This document shows, in pieces, positions 52,274 through 64,000 of a stretch of 64,000 bases of DNA (position 1 is its first letter; every line of letters begins with the position of its first letter). A program made the position numbers and the translations under genes. The stretch comes from Lepidurus packardi (lineage: Eukaryota > Arthropoda > Branchiopoda > Notostraca > Triopsidae). The notes under the pieces were generated by a model. It saw nothing but the letters and a program-made list of their open reading frames with translations. It was not told where the DNA came from and ran no database searches. The stretch is taken from NCBI GenBank assembly GCA_023053545.1, contig JAKZAN010000005.1, positions 6,758,001 to 6,822,000 on the forward strand, given 5' to 3'.

Positions 52274-54123
52274 GTTTCCGTTCCATGCAAGCTTCCTGCT
52301 CTCTAACCTCTGCAGGAAAGAAAAGTCAAAAGAGAGAAAAAAATAAGTTACTTTTGAAGAACCGAGCTGATTTTCGCTGTATGCTGTGTTTGTATTAAGG
52401 ATTTTTCTTTTTGTTTCGTTAATTTCATTATTCAAGCGTTTCTGTTTTGCTGTTGGTTTTTACTGGTGGCTATCTTCTTGACTGTGCAGGGTTTCTTTTT
52501 TCTTTGGTTTCCGGGGCCAGGTGCAAGTCACCAAATCATATTGCTGGAAATGTTGAAAAATTTAACAAAAAGATATTGGAGACATGGGTGTTTTGGGGGG
52601 GATTGGACCTTAACCAAAATTTGTACGATCTAATTTTCTCGCTTTGACGTAATACTTTTGTCCACTTGTGGTGGTATAGCATGTGTGATTCTTCTATGTA
52701 CCTAAAGAAACCGTGTCTGTTTCATTTTTCCTATTTGTGCGACCAGTTTTTGGAGCTTTTTCTACTTTGGGTTTCACGTACTGATATTTTGTGTTCCTGG
52801 GGGGTTTTCGTCCCGAAGAAGGTTTCCCCCCTTTATGTTATATTACCTGTAATAGTACTAATAATCCTGATCCTCTTTAAAGGTTTTTTTCTATACGGAA
52901 GCAAGATTTTGATGTATAGCACCATAACTCCCTGAATACGTCCTTTGTATAATGTGCGTGTTTTTGGACAAATATATCAGATTAAAATATGAAGTAGTTT
53001 CTGTGACTCGATTTATTAGATGTTTTGCAAGTGAACAGATATCGTAAACACGTCCTGGAGCATAAAGGTAAAAGTTTTCTAAGAAAAAATAGTTCTGGGC
53101 GAAAAGTCTCACCTTGTTCATTAGTAAGTTACATGGTCGCTAACAAGTCCCTTTGTTAAAGAGTTTCACAATACAGGGCCAGGTCTCATCCATCATGTAC
53201 TTAGGCGTACGACTTTTGACAGCCCAAGTCGGGTAGGATGAAGGATACCAGCAACTATGCTAACTCTTAACTCTCCAGGAAAGTCAACTTGAGGCTTTCC
53301 TAGCTGTGAAACTGTGAGACGGATCAAGAACACTTCTGGCCTTTCCCCAACAAGTCTAAATGGGCCTTCTACACCTATTGTTAAAAGGAGAAGACCCTTT
53401 TGAGCTTGTCGTCGGATCAAGGCGGGGAGGAACATACCTCTCGGTCCTACCCAACCGAAAGATATTGTTAAGTCAAAACGGCCGTCATAAACCAAGCTCA
53501 ATGTCGCACACCTTTTGGGAGCTTTGGAAAAGAAAGAATGAAAAGAGCCAAGTGAAGAAACGAGGGCGGCAACCCCCAGAAGTAGAAGTAGAAGAAGAAG
53601 CCGTGTTATGGGTCGAACGACTAGCATAATCCGCGTTAGATATGCGTTTTCACGCCAAGCCCAAACTGGGGATGCTCAGTAAGCTTTATCTCTTACTTTA
53701 TTTACAACAGCAGTATTTACAACTAGCTGTAGCCAAAGCCGTTTTCCGGGTTACTTTGACGTAAGATACTAAACAAATCCAAGGCTTTGGAATTTCGCCC
53801 AACTTCAGTTCGCAACTTGACGTTTCGATAAACAATAACCCTGGGCCTGTTACCCCCGGAAGGTTAGCCTTACTACCCCCTCTCGTCTGTCATGAGGTGT
53901 CATCAAGGCCGTAAGTAAGTGCCATCCTGAGGAAGTCAACAGTATGGAAATGCCTGATAAGTGAGCCCTTTAAGATGAATGCATGATCTCTGAAGCTCTT
54001 GAGATCCCTTTTTGCCAACAAGTTCGTTTTTGGGTAATGTTATGCACTGTTCCTGTGAATTAAAATAGGCATTTTAGTTGTCAAAAGGCCGTACCGTACT
54101 AGCTCAAACATTCCTAAGCCGTT

Positions 54124-54140
54124 GGGGGGGGGGGGGGGGG
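54124..54140 (+). repeat. Homopolymer of 17 G
   Basis: Uninterrupted G17 tract. It could form quadruplex structures and is prone to length errors in sequencing. Confidence 0.95.
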
Positions 54141-55810
54141 AGCGACCACGAAAACGAAGACCCATACCGCCTCCCTCACCTTTGATACTTCGGCTTTGTC
54201 AGATGTTTGGAGGGCTGAAAGGGGTTGGTTAAGTTCAGAGAGGGAATTGAGAAGAAGAGGGGGCCCAGTGGCTAAGACTTGAGAGTAAATCTCCAGGGAT
54301 ACTCTGAATGCTTTTCCTGAAGCTGGCTTTTGCACGTCCCAACTAGCCCAGAAAACGCATGCAAACGTCCACCGTTCCCATTCCTCTCATGGTGTGGTCT
54401 GGTTATTGTAATCGTGTGCTCCTAAACAAAACATTGCCACAGTTGCACTATACGGATGAGCCAATATTAGTCGGATTGTCAAGGAAGGATCTCAAGGAAG
54501 GCAGGCAACAATTTCAAACGCTGAAAAGAGTGATGCTGCAATATTGGAACTCGATACTTGAGTTTCCTTTTGCCCAAACTGAGGCGACAGCCAATAGGTT
54601 AACGTTTATGGGTGTAACGTGACTGATTTCCTTGGCAAGTAATTGGAATCAATTACTAGTCCGGGTCTTTTTCTCTCTGGCGTTTCTCTCTACTTTTTGG
54701 ACTAGTAATTCCTTCTTGGCTTTGGGTGTCAGTGCTTTTGGTGTGTCTTACTATGTCCCTGGTGCTTTGTCTACAATGTTGGTGTTTGGTTCGTCGTTTT
54801 TATGTACCTTCGCCTTATGAGGGAAGAGAAGAGAAACACGCACACACACATACACAAGAGGACGACAAAATAGGATATAAGGGAGAAGATCCTAACTGAC
54901 TCTTTCGGTTTTGCTGGAACTAGAGACCATGGGCAAGAAAGGGCTTGCGGTGCTGCGGGATGAGAGGAGGTGCGAACGAGGTGCGAAGAGCTCCTGCTCT
55001 ACGGCGTACTGGCTTGGATTGGTTGGACGACAGTTTCGGGATCCCACCGAGCACGGACTTAACGCACGCCGACTCTCCCAGCTCTAGCATAGCGCGGCAA
55101 TAACGGCAACCGTGTGACGGTGGGGAAAGAGAGAAGCCTTGGGCACCAGGACCAGGCTCAATCTTTCGCACAGAAAACCCGGTCTCATCCTGCTACACCG
55201 ATAGTTGTGGCCCGGTCTTCCTGCTCTGCTGCTCCCACTTGCTTAAACTCCCCAACCCAGTTTAACTCTCATTTCTCTCTCGCTCTCAGCAAGAATTCCG
55301 CCTCCTCGTGCCGTGCGTGTTTTTGCCCCGAAAGATTGCCTTACACCTTCCGAGCAATTAAAAACCTGCAATTGGCTCGCCTGCAGGTTAATGTACACCC
55401 AAAGTAAGTTATCTCACTTCACTTTTTTTTGCGTGTCGTTTTTCTTTTCTTTTTCATTCATTTGACTCTGTTCTCTACGGTTTAGGTGTGTGTGGGTGCG
55501 TCTTCTTGGCTCTGCTGTTTAGTGGTACTTGGAAGAAGTGAAGGGCTTTTTTATGTTAATTGGCAGTGACCACGGATGTGTCTATCTAGTGATTGGATCT
55601 GACGTACGATTTGTCGTTACCTCCCCTGCACGTCAGTGTATTGTGCAACGGTGTGTGTGTGTATATGCTTTTTAACACGGTGCTGCTCTATTACCTCCCA
55701 GACCTTTTGAGGACTCGCATCCTTTTACACCGTCAAGTATTCACATGATCCGGAGAGACACTTAATATTATACATCTTTTTGCTTTCCTTTTATTTATGT
55801 TTTTATTTTT

Positions 55811-55828
55811 GATACCGTCGACGGTATC
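55811..55828. repeat. 18-bp perfect palindrome with a SalI core
   Basis: GATACCGTCGACGGTATC reads the same on both strands, 0.4 kb upstream of the first netrin coding exon. It is followed by GA, extending a 14-base match to a common cloning polylinker as I remember it. Confidence 0.9.
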
Positions 55829-56224
55829 GAGTTGAAATTTGGGAAGTTTGGGGGAGTGGTGGGGGGCGAATTGGAAGAGCAACACTGGATGCTGGGGACC
55901 TTATAGGACAGGAAGACATGCAGTATGCTGCTGTCATGTCGCATGCTCCATGGGCACAACGCCCACCCTGCGACCTGATATAGGAGCCGTGCAATTCCGG
56001 GCCACCTTTTAAAGTGTCCTGAGCAGTCCCACGTGGAACTATTTGGCGAGTAGAACTCGCGTCTCGGATTCAGCTCACTGGTGTTTAATCGCCCATAAGA
56101 AATTCCATGAAGTATTTAGTGATTGACCTGTTTCAGTGAAATTAAACTTCTTAACATCGACCAGGTTTTGATTCTACCCATTTCTTAATTTAACTTAACA
56201 GTGGGAAAGACAGTTAGAGCCATC

Positions 56225-57362
56225 ATGATGTCATTTACTAACGTTCGATATTGCGGAAGCTACAGCAGGACCTCAGTATTGCTGGCAATAGTGTGGGTCG
56301 TGGGACAGAATGTGGCTGGGCAGCAAGGGACTGGACCGTCGTCTTTTTTGCAAATGTTCGCTGGCCAACAGAATCCGCCTGATCCTTGCTACGAAGATTT
56401 TAACACGGCCAACGGGATTTCGGGCAGTAGTAGTAGTAGCTCGTCTTCGGCTTCTTCGTCGAGCGCGAGCGTCCGAGCACGGCGTTGCGTTCCGGATTTT
56501 GTAAACGCCGCGTTCCAGAAGGAAGTCCTGGCATCCTCCGTTTGCGGGAACCCGCCTTCGCGGCACTGCTTCTCAGTCACGGATGACAAAGGCGAATTGA
56601 TCCGCTCGTGCCAAATTTGCGATGCTGCCAATCCCCGACGCCGCCACCCGGCCGGGTACCTGACGGATCTGCACAACAACAACAACTTGACGTGCTGGCA
56701 GTCCGAGTTACTCAGTCACGGTTCCACCGATAACGTCACTCTCACCCTTTCCCTCGGAAAAAAGTACGAGCTGACGTACATCAGCTTGCAGTTCTGCGGC
56801 CAAAAGCCGGACTCGTTAGCCATGTACAAGAGCATGGACCTGGGCAAAAGTTGGCAACCCTTTCAATTTTACTCTCCACAATGTCGCAAGTTATACGGGC
56901 GACCTAACCGCGCCGTTATTACCAAAGCCAATGAGCAAGAAGCCCTATGTACGGACGCGCATTCCACGGCAGATCCTTTGTCTGGCTCGCGAATTGCGTT
57001 TTCCACCATGGAGGGTCGCCCCAGTGCGTTCGATTTCGAAAATTCACCCGTCTTGCAAGACTGGGTCACGGCCACCGATATTCGGATCGTATTCCATAAA
57101 CTGTCCGCGTACGGCCAAGACCCGACGCAAGATAACGACAGTTTGGCCCGCGAGAACGCCTTCTACTCTGTCGCCGATTTTGCGGTCGGCGGACGTTGCA
57201 AATGTAACGGACACGCGGCCCGGTGTGTTACTGGACGTGATGGGCAGCTCGCATGTGATTGTAAACATAATACGGCGGGGCGCGACTGCGAAAAATGCAA
57301 GCCTTTCCATTTCGATCGACCTTGGGGACGGGCCACTGCTAAAGAAGCTAACGAATGCAAAG
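56225..57362 (+). CDS. Net: Netrin, first coding exon (laminin N-terminal domain plus LE1), partial
   Basis: The exon runs from ATG 56225 (a second ATG follows at 56228) to a donor GTAAAT after 379 codons plus one base; later exons lie outside the window. Netrins are secreted axon-guidance cues that bind DCC/Frazzled and UNC5. After a signal peptide ([16 protein letters not shown]) come the laminin N-terminal domain with [50 protein letters not shown] and [18 protein letters not shown], then the first LE (EGF-like) repeat [20 protein letters not shown] and [16 protein letters not shown] Ser-rich insert of about 25 residues separates DPCYEDF from RCVPDF. The open frame reads 62 codons past the donor only by chance. 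The 3' splice site at 56200 shows that a noncoding exon lies upstream. Confidence 0.95.
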
Positions 57363-60300
57363 GTAAATTTTATCTTCCTTTAAAAAAAAAAAAATCCAGT
57401 CGAAAACTTCCCCTTGGACCAATAAGTTCAGAACTGGAATATTGTCGAACCAATATTTCATTTCCGTACACCTTTAAACAGCTTTGTTTGGCAATGAGAC
57501 AATGTAAATTTCCTCGTATTCTTTTTATTTATTTTTTTAATGAGAGATAAAAGACTTCGAGGATTAGGTTAGCCCACACAAAGTATTGTAATATAACTGG
57601 TTCGGAAGCCGTCGTACTGGTATGGTATTCATAAAAGTTTTAATCGGGTAGAATAATAGCAATGAAAATTTTCTCACCAGTTACGTTTTACCTGGCCCCA
57701 AAGGACTGAGGTTAGAGGTTTAAGGAATACTAGTGTTAGAGATACAATCTTTTTGTCCTCCGAAGCCTGTCGTCTCGGCATCCACCACCACAACCATCAA
57801 TACCGTTTGCGCGGGGTAAAAGAACCAGAAACAGGATTGAACTTCAAGAGTAATACACCTTTCTTGTTAAGGGGGGTAGAGAGAGAGAGTAGAAGAACCC
57901 CTGTAGGAGGGAGAGAAATTAAGAGAATGTGCCTACTTGATGGCAAAAGCGGTTGTAAAAAATGTAGACCTCTTACTTACCTCGTTAGTCGTTAAAGGGG
58001 GGTACAGAACCTAGAGAAAGGTATAGGTTTTAATATAGGTTTTCAGAGCTTTTGGGGGGAACTATTTAAGGGATGACTTGCCGCTTGAAAACGAAAGAAT
58101 GTGGGGGTTTGGGAAGGTGTCATAACTTTTCCTAAGCGGCTCGTAACGTTGACAAATGATGAGAAGGGACAGGCTTAGCGTGTTCTTATCCTTATCCTTT
58201 CACATCGCTTTAACCTCTTCGTCATTGGAAATCTTGTTCCAGTAGCTATCAAGAACCCTCAGAACCCAAGCCTGCTTATGTATACGATTTGAGGGGTATC
58301 ACGTTGTAAAGCCTCAAGACCAAAGAAGATGATTAATGAACTTTGGAAACGTATATCGCTAGCTAGCTCCCCCCTTCCGTCGAGTTTTCCATCGAGTCAC
58401 ATTCAGTTTTTAGCTTCTTCGCATTGTTAGGCCTTGACTGAACAGTGAAAATAAACGTATATAGAAAACCCAGAGGGGAAAAAAAGTAAGAATAGAGAAA
58501 TGATCGTCGTTGCTTAGAAGGTTTTGCTTTTGCTTTGAACTTAACTTGAAATCTTCTTTCAAGCCAGCTTGTAGATCAAAAGGTTTGTCCCTGCCTGCAA
58601 TTGTGATCGTAACCTCCGAGACACACGCTTGCTCATTTGTCATCGGTATATTTATGTCCCGTCCCCGAGAATATAAGGTTCCTTTTTTATTTTATTTTTT
58701 TAAATCGTTTCTTTAACATGGACGGCACGGAAAGTCTTGTCACTGCAAATTCTTGCAGACCTGTTTGCCATCGAAAAACATGCCACTCGGCTTCTTTCAT
58801 CCCGATTTCACATTGTTCCTTCACACATGCATTTTAAGTCTACCCCCAAAAACTTGGCACAAAACATATGTCACATCAGCCAATATCTTTTATTTCCCTC
58901 CTTAAATAATTTGATCCATTACATGTGGGGTTTATCTTAACATTTGCTGGCCTCTAGCCCAGGAACTTGTTTTGAAATGGTGGAGCTGTATATACCTCTT
59001 TTAACTAATTTATTCCTGGAAAGCGTAACTAATTGTCGCCATGTATACGAGGCAGAGTTTCATTCCAATTCCGACTCTCTTGCTTGTGCCATCCGTTATC
59101 CTGTTGCGGTTTGGGCAGAGACCAAGAGGTAGAAAAGTCCTGTTCTTGTTAACTCCCTTTTCGCATCGCAGATGTAAAAGGCAAAACTTTATTGAATAAT
59201 TACGAGAAATCTTTTGCCATTACGCGTCGAGATATGTAAATAGTTAGGTTAGGCGGTAAGTTTTGAGGAGGTTTTCGGATTGGTGTACATTGTTGCATAG
59301 CGCGGAACGGGCTAAAGCAAATTATCGAAACTCGTCATCATACTCAATGACTTTCTCCTGGTTATGCGTGTTGTCGTCCGCCCGTTTGCCGCGTGTGCGT
59401 TCTCCAGCATGCAAATGAGACTTCAGGGTGGCCTGTGGCCAGGGCTTCTTGGTTGCTTGGGAAGGAAGGGAAAAGGAGGGGTATTTTTCGAGAAATAAGA
59501 GAGAGAGAAAAAAAATAGCCCGAATGTAGCGTAGAGCTATGTCAGGATATCACCGTGGCATCACGGAAGGGAGCACGTTGAATTGTGCTGCAGGTACATA
59601 TGTACAACCCCACTGATTCCTGATGCGGATGCGGAGTCGAGGTAAAAGATGCAAATCAAGTCGAGTCCACAGTCCAAGAGTCCCTAGTTTGCTTTGGAAT
59701 GCTACACACACCAAGCAGACCTGTTTCTTTTGCTCCTTTTATATGCATCTTAACGGTGGGTGATAACTTAAATTTTGCTCTACCCGCCACTGGCAACGGG
59801 ATATACAGATTGTCAACGAAATTAGGAAGGGTGGGAAATTACCCAAGTCCGCAAATAATAACTTACTCGTTTAAGTTCCCGAGTCAAAATGGCTACAGAC
59901 GTTATGATCAAGGAAATGGTAAAGTCGGGAGGAATTCTAAATGGGAAATTAAAATTAAAAGTTGAGCTTCCTGGCATTCATTGAATTTTCTCGTCGCCCT
60001 GTACAAGCTTTCCTAAGTTCATTGCAGAAGGCGCGAAACGCTGACGGGAATGGGAAGAATTTGTATAAACGGGGCGGAAATGTCATGGGAAATAAGACAA
60101 TAGCTACTTTAAGGAAATGTGAGGCGGAATAATAAGCCCTTATATAAAAAAAATGTTTTTTTTGGGAGGTCTTACTTGAGTTGAGTACGCTTATTGTAGA
60201 CCGAGATACAACTTGTTCTCACGAACCTGCATTTCCGATTAAAGCAAGTCTTCCGCTCCGTTTTTTTTTTGTCTGGGGGGTTAGATAATTACCAGTTAGC

Positions 60301-63300
60301 GCATACTGCCTGGGTCACTAGTTTATTTTCAGTTTTAGTACACAGCGCTTGTGGCTTTTCGAATTTCCAGGCGTTTGGTCGCATTATGTTAACGCAGTGG
60401 GTTGTTTACAATCTGCCAATTTCGGCCAATTTTGTCCTCTTGGGATTTTGGAGATTTTTGGTAACGTGAAAGGTGAAAAAAATGACGGTGGAAAGAAAAG
60501 TAGAAGTAGCCACCTGTTTCCTACAAACTGATAAAAGTAGTCTCTGTTTTTAAAGAAACTATTTTCTGGTCTCAAACTTCCATTCCCGTCGAGAATTTCA
60601 TTGTTGTACCCTTAGCGCTAGCTCGAAATGTTTGCTAGCTGAGGATACCGAGCTGAATTATTAAGTTAAGGCGACAAAAAGCAAGTCAAATTCTGAAAAA
60701 GAAGCATTCCCTGCATTTGTGGACTGGGAACATTTCAAAGAGGGCCTTCTAAAGCTATTGTATTGTGTGGGTTACCTGTCCTTGCCTGATTATAGCACCA
60801 GTTTCAATAGAGCTCCATTCCTATACACCATTGTTAGAGTTGATGGACACCCTGTAGAGTCAGCACTAACAATTCCTACTCAAGTCTTTCTGCAGCGTCA
60901 TCTATACCAAGTTCTTATTCGAGTCGCCAAAATCTCGAACCCCCCTCCCCCCAAAAAGGAAAAGAAAAAATAAGAAAAAATATCCTGTTGCTTAGTTATA
61001 ACCTATCACACGTTTTCTGTTGGGCTTTCCCCCCTCCGTTGTTTAATATGTCTCCTGAACAAGATATTGCCGAATTTGGAGATACGCCTGTAATCAAATT
61101 TGGGGAGTGCGGCCGTCACAGATGCTTGCAAGCTTGATCAGTATGAATGGAAAAATTATGGAAATGAAGGTCTCTCCCTGGGCACTAGATTTGACCCTTT
61201 ATTACAATCGTACATTGCCTACTACAACATCTATACCCCCCTTCACAGATCCAAGCCCAATACTCTTCTTTTTTTCTAAAGGTTATTCCCAAAGGAGTTT
61301 CATGCTTGGATAACTTGCATTGGCCATTGCCAAAGTGGGGAGATCCAAACGTATTATTGGGGAACTGCAGTAGTATACAGAACAAGAGAGAAAATCGAAA
61401 GAGATCCCTTTTTAGCTTTTAACCCTGTTCTGTTGTAGAGAGCCGTGGCCAGTTGTTGGTGATAACAAAGAGAAGAACGATCTATTTTCCCTTTGTTACA
61501 ACCCCAATTGTGTCGCTGCTCGTAGTTAGGTCCAAGCCGAACAAGTTTTCTTCCATCTGGCCTCAAGTTGTTGCTGGCCCAAGCGATGAGGAAGCGCTGG
61601 ACTTCCATGCGATGATGGGCGACAGCTGCATTGCCAAGAATGTTTCATGGGGTTGCATATCTATATCTATATAGGCACGCACCCTCAACCCTCAACCCCA
61701 GTTTAGTTAAAGAGATACCCTTAACTAGGCAACTAAGTGGCTAATACGAGCTATCTGGCTCTCTATATTAATTTCATTAGAATGTTGTAAAGGGAAGCCC
61801 CTGGTGGGTAACAATGGCGTTTTTTTCGACATTTTTTGTGAAGTGGATTCTCTTTTAGTTCGTTCATAAAGGGAAATGGGGAAACCTTTTTATTTTTTGA
61901 AATATCGCTTCCTTTAAGACTCATAGCATCCAGGGGCTTGTAAAAAGAAAATGTTATGTAAATGTGCCTCGTCATTAGGAAAAGGAAAAAGGGTCTTTAA
62001 TTAAGGGAGTGGAGGTGGTAGTGGTGATGGTGGAAGGCTCATTGAATACGATAAATGCCCAAAGGTCTGGCAGCAGACTGCAGGACCTTCGTCTTCGGCT
62101 TAAAGACCTACACCACACACCACAGGCACAACTTTTGAAGACATAATTGTATGACTGTACGGCTCCCGCCTTCTTGCCATCCTTTGGGCCCAGGTCAGAC
62201 TGCGGTATCGCATAGCGCACGAGGTTCATTTGCATAAACAGTGAATTTGTTCAGCCCCCCTTTCCCCCCTTAAAAAAGCTGTCAAAATACCGAGAAAGGG
62301 TTTTGTCAAGTCGAGGGAAGTTTATATTGGCTGGCTTCAATTGAGACATTGAGCTGTTTGGGGGAAACGAAAAGGATTTCCCAAGCTCCCCTTCAAATTG
62401 AAACGAAACAACGTTTTCTTATTATTTGGGTGTCTTTCAAACGCCGTCTTTTCCGAGGGGGTTTAATTATGCAAATCCTATCAACTGAGCGTGAAATGGA
62501 ACTTCGGAATAGAATAAGTATAAACCACGAGACGAGAGAATATACAATAACATAAAAATAAGAAAGAAAAAAACGGCTTAGAGCAAGAGGAAAGAGGGTG
62601 GGTTTTAAAATTTAAATTTGCTGATTGTTTGAACGTTCCCGAAATGCTCAATTTGCCCAAAGCTGATCGAGAAGGGGGCTTTTGTACTTACAAAATCTTC
62701 GGCTTTCCTTTTTCGAGGACAGTAACTCAACTTTTCAAAATAATTCATTTTTTAAGAAACGACGCGGGATAAAGGAGGCGAAATATGAGCTTTGAGTGAC
62801 AGGCGCTATTGCCGTATAAGAGTGGCAACGATGGGTGACCGTCACCCCGCCTTGTTTGACCTTTGACCTCCTCTGGCGTTTAGTTTAGCCCACCCCCGTT
62901 TTCGCGGCTTCCCCTTTTCCGACACCTTTGTTGGTGACCCTGTTTTCCGGATTTTTGATATTCGAGACTTTTGAATTACCACAGGAACGAAAAGGGGAGT
63001 GGGGAGGATGGGCTGGAGGTCAAAAGGTGTTCACGCCAAAGAGAAAACTTTGCCACCTTTTGACCAAGGACTCCCTCTCTCAAGAAGGTATGAGAAAATC
63101 GGAGAAGGAGGATCTGGCAATGAAACCATTGTTGTAAATGCCCTTGGTATGTGAACTATTCGCTGCTGGGTGGAACCATCGACAGGCCGAGGGGTTAAAA
63201 CTTGTCTAAAGGGCTCGTTGTTAACCTTTCTAAACTGGGATGCAGCGTTGCAGCAATCTCTTGGGAGGAAAGATTCGGGCTTCAGGCGCTATATTAAATT

Positions 63301-64000
63301 GTGGGAAGCCATTACAAGCCCCAAATTGTCCAATTCCTTTTTAGCTTGAAATGTGGAACTTTTTTCTTCCCCAGTTTCCTTTTTGCCACGAAAGTACACA
63401 ACGCAGCTTTACGGATCATTTCCGCTCGGTTTCCTCTCAATATGATTTCTTGGGGCTAGATAAAATTTTCTTTTGATTTTCTTTTGGCGCTAGGAAAGAA
63501 ATGTAGCACGAGGCGCAAAGAGAAGTTAGCGTGACCATTTCTAGGAATGAAAGTTGTTCGCGTTCTTACACTCGTGTCTTATTACCGTCTTGCTTAATGC
63601 CACGCAAGCTGAACTCGGGAAGAATTGGGAAGATATAACAAGAGAGAAAAAGGCGTAGCATTGGAAGACTTAATGGTTCTACTTCACGCACGCCGCATAT
63701 ATATTGAGTCAGCATTGCATAGCACCCCATGAACCATGTGTATAGTCATCTTTTAATGGTAATGCCCAAGCCAAAGTAGAAGATATAGAAAGCGGGAAAT
63801 CAAAATGTAAAAAAAGCAAAATAAATATACAAAGGGGATTTTTCGTGTCAGAGAACTTTGACGAATGCCAATGTTCCTTTGCGAGCTGTGGTGTGGTGTG
63901 AAGAAGATTTTTACCTTGCCTGAGAACCCCATGCCGTGAATCTCATCAGACACGCATACGTTACCCCGTTGGGGTTGCCCTTTCATCGTCAACAGCAGGA
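57363..64000. other. Probable first coding intron of netrin, to the right edge
   Basis: I searched the plus strand for the next netrin exons (further LE repeats, NTR domain) and found none, so this 6.6 kb is read as intron. Minus- and plus-strand open frames here are short and lack motifs. Pyrimidine- and purine-rich tracts are frequent (for example 59500-59520 and 60950-60980). Confidence 0.55.

Larger units (their letters stand above)
52274..56224. other. HELZ 3' flank and netrin 5' region
   Basis: About 4 kb without a recognised coding exon. A netrin 5' UTR exon may end at the donor AAA|GTAAGT at 55403, with its 3' splice site at 56200 (TTAACAG). A CA-rich microsatellite lies at 54838-54857. 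A run of 17 G and an 18-bp palindrome are listed separately. A minus-strand 144-aa frame at 53193-53627 with a leucine-rich start was not accepted. Confidence 0.45.

Noticed and set aside
53193..53627. Minus-strand frame of 144 aa with a leucine-rich, signal-like start
   Set aside because: The leucine run comes from an (AAG/AGA)n tract; the rest has no recognisable domain, and the overlapping plus frame is equally open.
56201..56224. Non-ATG (GTG) start of the netrin frame
   Set aside because: The frame begins directly at a 3' splice site; the ATGs at 56225 and 56228 precede the signal peptide.
57363..57550. Continuation of the netrin frame past 57362
   Set aside because: It loses all netrin character at a good GTAAAT donor; it is intron sequence read by chance.

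Overview
This is animal nuclear DNA. The genes are split by short GT-AG introns, mostly 60-100 bp, and the proteins are typical of animals (netrin, cytohesin, MKK4, HELZ, diacylglycerol lipase). Compact genes, AT-rich noncoding sequence and the closeness of the Hrb27C, cytohesin and netrin products to arthropod proteins suggest an arthropod. A branchiopod crustacean such as Daphnia is my best guess, but this is an inference from gene structure and not a database match. I rebuilt eleven spliced gene models by hand from splice sites and reading phase; nine of them close in frame from ATG to stop.

Layout. Positions 1-3504 (-): a POT1-like telomere end-binding gene that runs off the left edge, with an in-frame 220-codon tandem repeat in its tail. 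4824-5599 (-): an unrecognised 203-aa gene. 6453-9274 (-): an hnRNP M / rumpelstiltskin-type RNA-binding protein with three RRMs. 9654-12198 (-): GABA transaminase. 15120-16513 (+): a FoxJ1-type forkhead factor. 20277-23045 (-): an sn1-specific diacylglycerol lipase. 23142-25398: a decayed non-LTR retrotransposon lying between two inverted copies of a short sequence, one of which sits inside a miniature element with perfect 53-bp terminal inverted repeats. 26229-36370 (-): cytohesin (Sec7-PH Arf GEF) with three candidate alternative first exons. 37812-39377 (-): LUC7L3. 39439-40077 (+): TMEM186, sharing a 61-bp divergent start region with LUC7L3. 41041-42595 (-): MKK4. 43050-45444 (+): Hrb27C/DAZAP1. 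46538-52273 (+): the HELZ helicase. 56225-57362 (+): the first coding exon of a netrin, whose later exons lie beyond the right edge; 57363-64000 is read as its first coding intron.

The genes are unrelated housekeeping, RNA-processing and signalling genes. I see no operon-like grouping. Two divergent pairs (LUC7L3/TMEM186 and MKK4/Hrb27C) probably share promoters. Several genes concern RNA metabolism (hnRNP M, LUC7L3, Hrb27C, HELZ), but nothing in the sequence shows that this clustering has a function. I find no tRNA, rRNA or CRISPR array.
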